Below are positions 1 to 9,412 of a stretch of DNA of 15,757 nt, piece by piece. The position numbers and the translations under genes are program-made. A model generated the notes under the pieces. It saw nothing but the letters and a program-made list of their open reading frames with translations. It did not search any database and had not been told where the DNA came from. Where the stretch lies: NCBI GenBank assembly GCA_003024985.2, contig PXIH01S0003271.1, one strand, 5' to 3'. The stretch is from Euperipatoides rowelli. Lineage: Eukaryota; Onychophora; Udeonychophora; Euonychophora; Peripatopsidae. Each line of letters begins with the position of its first letter. The first letter of the stretch is position 1.

Positions 1-242
1 AATTAACCAAAAAAAAAAATAACCTACGTCCCCATAGATAACATCCAACACTTTAACATTATTAATCCCATATATAAAACATTCATAAACACTCATCTTC
101 CANCTTTCACTCACCACATCCTCGACTTTCAACTCGTATGCCCTGCCCCATCCACATTTAAAGATTTTTTTAAGAAATTAGAAAAATTCCACAATTCATC
201 CATCATCGATCCTTCCTCCCATCGTTTAACTTTTTTGTTGTG

Positions 243-275
243 CATGCCCACAGACATAGGCTGTCTGTGGGCATG
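243..275. repeat. Perfect 14-bp inverted repeat (hairpin)
   Basis: The arm CATGCCCACAGACA (243-256) is the exact reverse complement of 262-275, separated by the 5-base loop TAGGC. The arms are clearly GC-richer than the flanks. The stem is too short for a typical animal microRNA precursor. No TIR-plus-target-duplication structure is visible around it, so its role is unknown. Confidence 0.8.
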
Positions 276-1680
276 GTACTAGCAAATGACAGCTGTCTAT
301 GCTCATGTGTGAACATGTCACATGATCCCCATTCAAAAATTCATATTCATATAATTCAGACATCACATCATATCTCATGACAATTTCACCATGTTGGCAC
401 AAATCCATAATAATAAAAAACGCCTCATTGCCGAAACTTTGTTCATTACTCAAATTCAACCGTCATTAAAAGTTTCCAGCTCGACTAAGTTAATTTTATT
501 TTAACTTTTTATAATTCATTTATGTATTTTAATACAGTTTTCGATTTTATTGTGTTATCAAATTTAATTTTCCAACGTTACCATGTCCTATTACATGAAA
601 GTGCAAACCTTGGTAAACTAATATCCCGATGCTTTGATTTTTTTAAAATTAGTTTTGGTTTTATTGTTAACTCATCCCTCATCATTATCACTATTATTTT
701 TGTGTTTTTTATGTAGATAAATCTATCCCAGAAGATTACCACTGTAGTACGAAAGATCTAGGATTCATTAAATGTGTTATTAATTCTTACATTCCGCTAT
801 TTATAACTTTATTTCTACACATTTCAAGAATCAACCAGCGTTACAACTAAAGAAGACGATACCAACCTCCACAGCATACCCAAATAAGTAACCAGAAACG
901 ACGAAAATAAGGACCTCCACAATAATATAATTATTATTATAATGCATGTTTTGTAATGACATACAGACTGACAGAGGTTCTAGGTACCTGTGTTACTTCT
1001 AAGTCACAGTAAGTCAATTTTTCACATTTGATTCTGATAGCTCAAAGGGCCTGGAAATGAATAGGGACTGGATAGAATAACTTGTTCCTAGGTATCCCAA
1101 TCATGGGTTCACAGTGTCAATTTATCTATCACATAATAATCAAAGAATGTGGAACTGTATTGAACACAGACAGACAGGCAAGTTTATGGGTTCCCGGACA
1201 CCCTATGTTACTTTTAAGATCATAGTAAGTCACTGTGCTAAGTTTATTCCCAATATTATAAGGAAAAGACAAATCATTTTTATATAAAAAATAGCCTATG
1301 TTTTGTGCTAGTCCTAGATAGTAGCTAAATATATACAATAGATATTATAATGAATATACAGTTATTATAATAAATCATTTTATCTTATGTTACATTAGTC
1401 CGCTCGTGAAGGAACTGAGGAGTGATGTATTCGCACATTTGTTTTCTTTCATAATTTACTGTTGCTATTTTATAGTAAATGTCATTAGCATGGCTTGATC
1501 AACACAAATTGTAAACAATGTGCATATTTTAAAATGCTAATTTATTCAAGCTGTTTTGCATACAAGTGCGTTCTTTCAAATAAAAATTGTTACACACACA
1601 TGCCTTTTTGTCTTTTTTTGCTTGGAAATGATTTTCACCATTTCCAATGCAAACATCAATTTATTTTATTATTTTCACAG

Positions 1681-1788
1681 TTGGATTTGGTGAAGGCTAA
1701 TTCCGAGTATGTACTGCCCTTGTATTGTGTAAACACGATCTTCCGGCCGTACAGGCTTTTAAGTTCATCCAATATTAATTTTAATTAA
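1681..1788 (+). other. Candidate terminal exon, product unrecognised
   Basis: A textbook-looking splice acceptor (a pyrimidine-rich run ending TTTTCACAG at 1680) is followed by an open frame beginning LDLVKANSEYVLPLY and ending at the stop at 1786-1788. The first ~85 bases are GC-richer than the surrounding sequence. The frame is open upstream of the acceptor as well, to about 1495, so openness alone proves little. No obvious donor, start context or poly-A signal was found, and the peptide matches no family I know. It may equally be chance. Confidence 0.15.
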
Positions 1789-1997
1789 AGTAATTCACAA
1801 CAGCTGATTATGTTTCTCTGTATCCCATAACAGTTTAATTAATTAACAACAACATTCATGTTTGTTAATTCGAGTACAGCTGTGTATTCAGTTTCCAGTC
1901 TGTTTTCTGTTTCCAGTTTAATCTTTCTTGTTCAGCACAGTCATCCATAAAATTTACTTATTTAATATAATGGTCAGTGCGCTGCCGATCACCATAA

Positions 1998-2028
1998 TAG
2001 ATAGATATCTATAGATAGATAGATAGAT
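1998..2028. repeat. GATA microsatellite, left fragment
   Basis: This is a short, slightly interrupted (GATA)n tract directly abutting the transposon terminus at 2029. With 2994-3459 it appears to be one array split by the insertion. Confidence 0.85.
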
Positions 2029-2993
2029 CAGGGCTCGAATTTCATGGTAGCCCGGTAGCCCATATCTACAAAAAAAAAATTTGGCTACCATATTATGAAC
2101 AATAGTAGCCCGACTTGGCTACTAAAATTAGACGTTTATTTACAAAAAAAAAAAAATGCTTGTTGAAATTAACAATAAATTATTTAACAATATATACAGT
2201 AAAACCCCACCAGTTCAAACCTCTCCAGTCCCAAAATAAAAAAATATATTAAAAAAAAAAATTAATCGCCTAATGGTAGGTCTCAGATCAGACTAACCAA
2301 TAGATGCTATTTTTTTTTTTTTAATGGATTTTATAGAAATTATGTACAATCCGAACAACTTGACAGTCCGAACAGGGCTTGGTCCCAATCAATTCGGATA
2401 GAGGGTTTTACTGTATATATTTTTAATACATCATATAATTCGTAATAAAATAATAAGCTACTTAACTAGAATAAGTTTCCGTGTGTTGACATTGTGATTA
2501 AAATTTTCACATGCCGCCGAAGAGCCATCTCATAATTTATTAAAAATAATATATTTTAAAAATTCACTAGGCTGTATATATGTTGTTTAAGCTTATTTTT
2601 GTCTCCACAAAAGCTTGTTTCCTCTGTTGTTGGTCCTCCTTTTATTTTTTTGAGAAAATAGTGATAGCATAACGAGCTAGAAATATACTCCAGTGTTGTT
2701 TAATCGTAATATTGTTTTTTTTTAACATATAAATTACAGTAAGGTACCAATTTAGCCTAATTAAGAAATTAAATTATTTTTCTTATATCTTTAAATTCTA
2801 ATTATTTAATCTATTGATATTTCACTGGAAGCAAGTAAGACAATTTGATTAAATTTTTAAGTTTGGCTGCTGTTTAAATTAAATTCCCAGACATCCCATT
2901 AGTCGGGCTACCCAAATGTTTTGTGGGCTACCAAATTTCATATGGCATTAGCCCGACCTGGCTACTTAAAAAATTGGTGGAATTCAACCCCTG
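2029..2993. mobile_element. Non-autonomous DNA transposon (hAT- or P-like ends)
   Basis: The left end CAGGGCTCGAATTTCA and the reverse complement of the right end, CAGGGGTTGAATTCCA, match at 13 of 16 bases, giving imperfect terminal inverted repeats. Flanking DNA on both sides is TAGATAGA-type repeat. This fits the 8-bp target duplication of hAT and P superfamilies, but the exact duplication cannot be measured inside a microsatellite. Subterminal regions carry many GTAGCC/GGCTAC motifs. One is the quasi-palindrome AGTAGCC-6 nt-GGCTACT at 2104-2123, with a near-copy in the same orientation at 2949-2967. Such motifs are plausible transposase-binding repeats (inference). No transposase remnant is visible, so it was presumably mobilised in trans. 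It contains a second element at 2197-2413. The superfamily is uncertain. Confidence 0.7.
2197..2413. mobile_element. Pogo/Tigger-like MITE nested in larger transposon
   Basis: The element begins CAGTAAAACCC and ends GGGTTTTACTG, an 11-bp perfect terminal inverted repeat. It is flanked by TA on each side (2195-2196 and 2414-2415), the target duplication of the Tc1/mariner superfamily. CAGTAAAACC-type ends are typical of the pogo/Tigger branch. Beyond the first 11 bases the arms diverge. The interior has A/T homopolymers and TCCGAA(C/T)-type repeats in its right half but no open frame, so it is non-autonomous. Confidence 0.7.
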
Positions 2994-3002
2994 TAGATAG
3001 AT

Positions 3003-3039
<37 letters not shown>

Positions 3040-3459
3040 GATATAAATATAGATAGATAGGTAGATAGAGATAGAGAAAGATACAGACAGACATACAGAT
3101 AGATAGATAGATGGATATAGATAGAATAAGATATAGACAGATAATAGACAGATATAGATATAGATAGATGGATTGAGATATAATAGATATAGATATGATA
3201 GATATAGATAGGTAGATATAGATAGATAGAGATAGAGATAGATAAATAGATAGAAAGCTGGAGATAGATAGACAGAGATAGATAGAGATAGATAGAAATA
3301 GATAGAGATAGAGAGATGGATGAATGGATAGATAGAAAGAGATAGCTAGATAGAGATATAGATAGATATAGATATATAGTGTGATAGACACAGACAGATA
3401 AAGAGATACATATATATAGACAGAGATAGATAGATATAGATAGATACATAGATAGATAA
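2994..3459. repeat. Long imperfect GATA microsatellite
   Basis: About 465 bp of GATA/GACA/GAGATA variants. The long minus-strand frames through it (2928-3668 and 2984-3391) encode only Tyr-Leu-Ser-Ile-type repeats and are by-products of the tetranucleotide periodicity, not genes. It is the right part of the array interrupted at 2029-2993. Confidence 0.95.
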
Positions 3460-4835
3460 GTAAAAATCAGTATATGAGCACAATACTTATTTTTCCGATA
3501 TAGGCTATTAATTTTGTAAATAATCCTTTTGAAATTGTATTTCCGTCGTTTATTTTTAACATTATACAACTTAAAGTATGGAAGGCTTAGCATGTTGTAA
3601 TTTGGATAGGCCACTGTTTTTAACAATGTTTTTGAATTAACTGTGAGTAAATCGTTAACTTCTGTCACTATAAATCAGGTAATCATATTGTGTTTCACTA
3701 AAATTCTTGCAGTAGGCCTATATAAAAAAAAAAAATTCCCAAGCCTGTAAAGGTGATAATGAAAACAATTTAAAAGTACAAAGCATGAACATAAAAACTA
3801 TGTATCCACACTCATGACAATCATAACAGGTTGAACAGTCAATGTCGTACTTTCAAAAACTCTAAATGATGCAAAATTTCCCTTAGAATGAGAAAAAAGA
3901 ATGCCAATAAGATAATATCCACTTTATGTCAGTGTATCTTGTAGGCTCGAATAAAGTGAAGTAGGATTGTAGGAATATGTTGAAAACAAGCAGAAGTGGA
4001 AAAGAATGCTCTATCTGAATGTCATTATCCCTTGCAATCTATAAAATACTTTTTCCAAGTCTAGAATGGTGGCAATTGAAACAATTTCAAAGTACAAAGC
4101 ATAGACGCACTTACAGTATATGCATTTTCAGGTAAATAAGGTAGTCATTAAATGTTATAAATGTTCCCACCATACCTTTATGTAAGCTATGCCAGCCCAA
4201 TGAAAAAGTTAACTTGAGTATTCTATTAAAATATATATTTACTTATATATTTTTTTTTTTTTTGCATTATATGCTATTTAGGCACACTTTTAAAAACATT
4301 AATACTGTTAGAGATAAGTCAACATTAGGCTACATTTTAAATTATTTTCATACAAACCCTGGACTTGTCAATGTTCACCAATAAGAATGTAAACTAATGG
4401 ATATTTCAACCTTCCATTTCATGAATATCCCTTCCTTTTTTTTTTTTTTTTTTTTGGTGGATGCTTAAAAATACATATTGCAAAATATGTGTAAATATTA
4501 AAAAGAAATATTTTTAAATGCTTTGGTCATTTTTGTTTTCAACTTTAAAAAATAATAATAAATGGTGAACTCTTAATATGTTTGACAATGACTTCTGTTA
4601 ATAGGTGAGATTCACTATGGCCTTGTTTTCCACATCAAAAAAGAATGGTGATCACCAATAATCAACAGCTACAAATTTATGATTAAACTATGTAAATAAT
4701 TTTCATTTGTAAAACATTAAACAACTTATTTTAAGACAAACTTGTATTTTACAAAGTGCTTTACAATTAGCTCAATAGAAAACACTGTAAACAAGACCAG
4801 GTTGTAGTGAAATTTATTAAAACATTAGCTTAAAG
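3460..4835. other. Unassigned AT-rich DNA
   Basis: No gene or RNA is recognised. Poly-T runs occur at about 4250-4263 and 4437-4456. The only internal structure I can support is the diverged direct repeat listed next. Confidence 0.5.
3736..4102 (+). repeat. Diverged 51-bp direct repeat, 316 bp apart
   Basis: Positions 3736-3786 and 4052-4102 align without gaps at 41 of 51 bases, with the 3' part best conserved (it ends AGTACAAAGCAT in both). Bases just upstream of each copy also look alike (CTATATAAAA and CTATAAAA). This could be an old tandem duplication with a ~316 bp period or two insertions of one short element. Confidence 0.6.
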
Positions 4836-5091
4836 TACCCAGTGTTGCCTGGGCTTCTTATTAAGTAGAACATCCAAAATTAAAAATTCCTATGTTAATC
4901 CCAGGTTATAAGCAAACCAGTCTGCACATGTGCAGAAGTGGTATGTCCAGATTTAATGATGGCCTATAATTTCCGCTGGGTCCTAGAAAGTAACTGCTTT
5001 ATGCTAAATTTGGCTTAAATCGGTCCAAGGTTTTAGGATTGTTATAGGCAACATACATACTGTCAGACATTCAATTTTATATAACATATAT
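4836..5091 (+). repeat. Interspersed retroelement-like fragment
   Basis: The stretch contains CCCAGTGTTGCCTGGG near its start. Its end combines a TTTAAATCGGTCC-like segment (reading TTAAATCGGTCC here) with CATACATAC and CAGACATTCAATTTTATATA. From general knowledge this layout is common at the 3' part of dispersed LINE/SINE-type repeats in arthropods and other invertebrates. I recognise the pattern, not a named family, and there is no coding content. The left boundary is approximate; on the right it meets the hAT-type MITE directly. Confidence 0.4.
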
Positions 5092-5503
5092 CAGAGGTTC
5101 CCAACCCTATGTCCGCTGACCAATTTGAGTGTGCCTGTCGCTGTTTGACCATGAAACAAAAGCTTGTCCACGTTAACTTGACAGTGCCCTGATCCTATTG
5201 ATTTAGATTGTGAGTGGTTAGGCAACCAATTTTAGACAGTTGTTTTCTTGTAAATTGACCTCTTTAATTCCACATTTTGTGCCAAGTTAACGTGGATGAA
5301 CTTGAGTGCCATGCACACAGACGGCCGAATTGAGTTGTGGTCGGAATTAGAGAATTGTCTAAATACAGGCGATACAATCCATATTCTACCGCATTTTTGA
5401 CATATGCGCATATATTTTCATCATTATGGAAAATAGATGGTGCCCGCCACCCTAATGATATTTTAGAATATGCTCTAGGGTACAAAAAGGTAGGGAACCC
5501 CTG
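5092..5503. mobile_element. hAT-type MITE, 412 bp
   Basis: The left terminus CAGAGGTTCCCAACC and the reverse complement of the right terminus, CAGGGGTTCCCTACC, agree at 13 of 15 bases. CAGxGGTTCCC is a classic hAT end. The flanking octamers ACATATAT (5084-5091) and AAATATAG (5504-5511) agree at 6 of 8, as expected for a decayed 8-bp target duplication. Inside lies a further perfect 14-bp inverted repeat (5167-5180 with 5283-5296). No transposase domain is visible. The minus-strand frame at 5264-5527 crosses the element's end and is not a gene. Confidence 0.75.
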
Positions 5504-7092
5504 AAATATAGAATAGATTAATATCAAAATATGTTGGCAAATTTTGATCTTAGAGGAAACAATAAATTTTAATCTTCAGAAATTAGTAATATTTATTATT
5601 TATTAATTTAAAATAAATGCATAGGACCTGGAAATTAGTAATAAATGACCACAGTTCCATCTTTAAAACACAGAATTTATGGTTGTCACATTATCACATG
5701 TAATCATTCAGAGTGCTAACATTGGTCCAAAAAAAATTAACAGTAGTTATTATTTGTTAATAAATTATAACCAATTTGAAAGAATTTAAAACATTTCAAT
5801 AGAAGAGGGTGCATGTTGCACTAACCATAAGCATTTACAATCTAAAATCACTTCAAACATAAGTAGTAGTAATTCTAATCAATATCTAAAGAGAAAACAA
5901 AGAATATGTTTCTCATTTTTTAATGAATCATTTTCAAGTTATCATTCTGTCATCTCTAATACCTCATTTTTTTCAGCCAGAAATGATTTACTTTGAAACT
6001 TCTCCAACAACTTTATTCGAATAAGATATAAAAAAAAAAAATAGAAAGCAGCTAGTAACCGAGAATTAATTACATTTTAATTCTACTTAAAACTAAAACC
6101 ACAATCTACATTTAGAAAATGTAAATTTAAAAAAAAAAAAAAAGTGCTTCTAAAAAAAGAACTAAAAAAAATGCATCAAGGCTGAAATTTAATCACTTGA
6201 ATTAACAAAATCTTTAAACATGTTTCGATGATAGGTCTGAAGAGAAGTGACAGAAACAAGAACTATCAATTTTCTACCAAAAATAAAATGTAAACTAATG
6301 ATAATTCTTTACAAGTGAACACGGATTGAAGTCGCATCAAATTGCCAGAATTTGTTTACAATTTGAACTGGAAATTTTAGTACCTTTCTCAAAAAATTAA
6401 ATTATTAAAAAAAAAAAAAAAAAGTAATATAATACTAATATGCAAATGGTTTTCGTCACGAGTGATCAACTTGGCAAAAGTATGTTTACAAAGTGAAGTT
6501 TTTATCAACATATATTAATTAGCTTTTACTTATTGCCATCTTAAAAAACAAACAATTGATAATATTCTAGCAGACTTGATTTAAATGCAATTTATGGTTA
6601 TTATATTTTTTCAAAGTTGAACCCACAGACTCAATTGCCTGCAAGGAAGGTTTCTGTGATAATTAAATTACATCGAGGAATTGAATCAGCTCACCTTTTT
6701 TTTGTTTCAATCATGCTTGTAAATTAATTTCCTGCTTCTCATAAAATACTGACATAAAACAGCTACTTACTGCAGTTATTCTCTCTCTCTCTTCACCTTA
6801 GTCTAAAATAAATTTTGGATTTGTTTGGGTGTTTTGAAAGCAAACTAAAGAAGATGGAAAAAGAAACCGCTCAAACACTTGTGGTTGTGATTAATTAACT
6901 GTATTTTAAATTACATCATGGACACAGATATTAAAATATGATAAACTGAATAGGGATGGGCACAATGGCTCTTTTTGAAAAATTGTTATAACGAAAATGT
7001 TCTAAAATTGTAATACGTATACTGTATATAACTATTATAAAATAGCCTAAATGAATAATAAAATTTTTAAACATTATAATGGAGCAAATAAC
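5504..7092. other. Unassigned AT-rich flank of the Copia element
   Basis: No gene is recognised. The stretch is very AT-rich, with poly-A runs at about 6029-6041, 6128-6143 and 6408-6423 and a short (CT)6 tract at 6781-6792. It forms the left flank of the Copia element. The bases next to the LTR (ATAAC) do not match those beyond the other LTR (ATTTT), so no target duplication is visible. Confidence 0.5.
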
Positions 7093-7328
7093 TAAACAAA
7101 TAAACAAGCTGAGTTTTGGCTTGAGAAAGATCATTTTTAATTAGAACAAAACATTAATAAAGAATGAACAGAAATTCACGCTAATAAAGACTCATAATGA
7201 CAGCCAATTATCATGTAATGATATAACCTACAGTAATAGTGTTCTCTATAGTGCTGCCGTCTATAGGTTATAATATAAAACATAGTAATGTTAATTGAAC
7301 AATTATTAAACAGTGTATAGTTCTAACA
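7093..7328 (-). repeat. Copia 3' LTR
   Basis: It aligns end to end with 12493-12718. On the minus strand it starts TGTTAGAACTATACACTG, the usual TG opening, and ends ...TTTGTTTA, lacking the canonical terminal CA. It is about 236 bp. The end was set by comparison with the other LTR and its adjoining primer site. An insertion of about 10 bp near 7219-7232 relative to the 5' LTR and scattered substitutions show age. Confidence 0.9.
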
Positions 7329-7338
7329 CCCTTCTCAG
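7329..7338 (-). other. Copia polypurine tract
   Basis: On the minus strand, CTGAGAAGGG lies immediately upstream of the TG that opens the 3' LTR, where plus-strand DNA priming occurs in LTR retrotransposons. It is short, but position and purine content fit. Confidence 0.7.
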
Positions 7339-7339
7339 T

Positions 7340-8012
7340 AATCTTGTGACATGCACTTGATTAATAGTTCTCTTGGTAGGGGTTTTGTTCATGGAGGTCC
7401 CGTAATAGTGGTGCCTTACACTGATGTGTTTTGTTCGTGTAGTAGACTTGTCGCTTTTAATCATAGCTATGCAACCTTGATTGTCTTCAAATAATGTTGT
7501 TGCAGTTGTTATTGGTAAATTCATGTAAGTTGTCTTAACCATAATAGTTCTTGACAGGCAAGAGAAGCAGCTAAGTATTCTGCTTATGTCGAGGATGATG
7601 CGACAGAAGTCTGTTTCTTGCTTGACCAAGATACGATTGCATTTCCTAGTAGAAATAAGTAGCCGCTTGTTGATTTTCTGTCTTGTTTATCACCAGCCCA
7701 ATCTGCGTCTACATAACCCAACAGAGCTAAGTCTTATTGAGCCGAAAGTGTAATTTGTTTTTTCTTGTTAGAGACAGATAACTCAATTACACGTTTAACA
7801 GCATTGCAAACTCGTTGTGTAGGTTCTGTCACTCAACAGCATAGTATACCTATTACTGCAGCAATGTTGGGACGTGTTATTGTTGCAATGTACACTGAGC
7901 CTATGGCTTGTCTGTATTGTTCATTATTTGTTAATTTGGGACTTGGTTCATCCATGTTTGGTTTCCATTGGTGTGGCCACAGTTTTTGCTTCTTTCAAGT
8001 TATATTTTTCCA
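7340..8012 (-). pseudogene. Copia RNase H domain, inactivated
   Basis: This is the C-terminal part of the Copia polyprotein, which removes the RNA strand during reverse transcription. Reading the minus strand from 8012: LEKYNLKEA and TPME (end of the RT connection), [17 protein letters not shown] with the first catalytic Asp, RKSTSGY, SWSSKKQ, then the site where Copia normally has STEAEY. Here the catalytic Glu codon is TAA (7586-7584), giving ST-stop-AEY. EDNQGCIA and RTKHISVRHH follow near the end. Frame changes and another stop just before AGACAAG-type conserved sequence (about 7740) confirm decay. The upstream edge is the LINE insertion. Confidence 0.9.
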
Positions 8013-8016
8013 ACAC

Positions 8017-9103
8017 GGTTTCTGTAAGGGCCACTCAACTAGTAAAAAAATTAATCACATAGGAAATTGCGACAAAGGTGTAGCAACAGATGTTATATAT
8101 CTGGACCTGGCAAATGCTTACGATACAGTGGATATTAATATTTTGTTGAGTAAACTAATAGAAATTAATTTGCATTCATATATAGTTAGATGGATTTTTG
8201 AATTTTTAAAGGTAAGATTTTTAACAGTTAGGTAGGTTGATCAAGGTTCAGAAATTTTCAGTTTATCGAAAGGGTTACCGAAAAGGGGAGCTTTGTCTTC
8301 ATTACATTTTAACATTATAATGGCTGATTTTAGTAGGGATATTAATTCCAGAATACTTGCAATATGTATGCTGACAATTTGAAGTTATATAGGTATTGTA
8401 GACATTGAAGATAGTAAATTGTTACAGCAGAATTTAAGTAATTTGCCTAATAAATGTGAGATTAATAACTTAATGATGAATCCAAATAAAACAGTTGTTT
8501 CACAATTTGGGAGAAATAATAAATTATATGAATATATTGAATAAAGTGGATTCCCATTGTGATTTGGGGGTATCTATTGATAGTGATATAACCTTTGCGT
8601 TACATGCAAATAGTGTTGCTAATAAAATGAAAAAATCCTTTGGGATGATAATGAGTTCTTTTAAGTAGATGTTTATTCTTTTGAAGTTTTGTATAAGACA
8701 TATTTACAGCCACATATTGATTATTGTGTGACTAGTGTTGTCTATATATTAATAAAAAAGCATTATTGCGTCTTGAAGACACATTTAGGAAATTTACGAA
8801 GTATATTTATGGTTTGGTTGATGTGTCTTACAATAATAGAATTACTAAGATTAATGTATTAACACCTTTTCAGAGAATTAACTTTTTAGATATGGTGTAT
8901 ATGTACAATGAAATTGTTGTTTGCTGTAATTCTAGGGGAGTTTTCTTGTTAAATACAAAAAATAATCTAATGTCTCATAGATTCACTGTTTCATGTCAAT
9001 ATAAAAAAACTAATAGAGCGAAAAAATTCATCGATAATAGAGATATATCTTTATGGAATCGTTTGCCTCATCTATTTTTGATGTTCCTATTTTCTTTTTA
9101 AAC
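8017..9103 (+). pseudogene. LINE reverse transcriptase, 5'-truncated and frameshifted
   Basis: This is the non-LTR RT that copies LINE RNA at a nicked target. Blocks in order: GFCKGHST, VIYLDLANAYDTVD, LLSKL and WIFEFL (frame open to 8235), an LPKRGALSSLHFN block corresponding to the PQGS-type motif, then the active-site region at 8367-8378. That site reads YADN instead of (Y/F)ADD, so the second Asp is lost, and a frame change lies just before it. NNLMMNPNKT, LGVSIDSDITF and the C-terminal region (8766-9101, ending near WNRLPH) follow. Several stops and frame changes separate these blocks. It contributes nothing functional. Confidence 0.88.
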
Positions 9104-9412
9104 AACAGTTATACAGTTTTATAAAAATTGAAATACATAATATGTATCTTTATGAAGAATCTGTATGATTTTACTGTTTATTTCTATTTTAATGTATATG
9201 TCATTTTTCTGCTCTATTGTATTTAGTAATAAGTACATTTTTTTGTGTTGAATTTATACCTTATTGGGTGCAAATATGGGTGATCTAAGATTTAGTTTTT
9301 ATTGTGTTTGTATATATATTTTTTTTGTACATTTTTTTTTTAATTGTATGTAATAGTGATATTCTTGTTTAAATTATGTTTTCATCTCCATTGTAATAAG
9401 ACTTGTTCTTAC

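Larger units (their letters stand above)
1..1997. other. Unassigned non-genic DNA
   Basis: I recognise no gene here. The stretch is AT-rich with poly-A and poly-T runs and has a single ambiguous base at 103. A frame on the plus strand stays open from 7 to the stop at 283-285 (about 92 codons), but it has no in-frame start near its beginning, resembles nothing I know and runs through a perfect hairpin, so I do not call it a gene. Positions 964-1016 and 1167-1232 look like two diverged copies of one repeat, sharing a CAGAC(T/A)GACAG start and an AGTAAGTCA end. A candidate exon at 1681-1788 is listed separately. Confidence 0.5.

Noticed and set aside
226-459. Minus-strand 77-codon frame
   Set aside because: It runs through the hairpin at 243-275, resembles no family and has no supporting signals.
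522-716. Plus-strand 64-codon hydrophobic frame
   Set aside because: Phe/Ile-rich translation is expected from T-rich DNA. No signal peptide layout or homology is recognisable.
1129-1338. Minus-strand 69-codon frame
   Set aside because: No recognisable motif, and it covers part of the diverged repeat copies.
2034-2042. B-box-like CTCGAATTT resembling a tRNA gene
   Set aside because: It is part of the transposon terminal inverted repeat. No A box or cloverleaf is present.
2928-3668. Long minus-strand frame of 246 codons
   Set aside because: Almost entirely translated GATA microsatellite (Tyr-Leu-Ser-Ile repeats). Open because the tetranucleotide lacks stops, not because it is a gene.
5264-5527. 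Minus-strand 87-codon frame
   Set aside because: It crosses the right terminus of the hAT-type MITE into the flank, so it cannot be a transposase remnant or an independent gene.
7080-7085. TGGAGC shared just outside both LTRs (7080 and 12471)
   Set aside because: At first it suggested longer LTRs, but at the right copy it lies beyond the primer site, and intervening sequence differs in length. Probably coincidence.
7765-8016. Plus-strand start of the frame 7765-8235
   Set aside because: This part is the antisense of Copia RNase H/connection sequence. Only the section from 8017 is LINE coding, so the apparent fusion protein is accidental.
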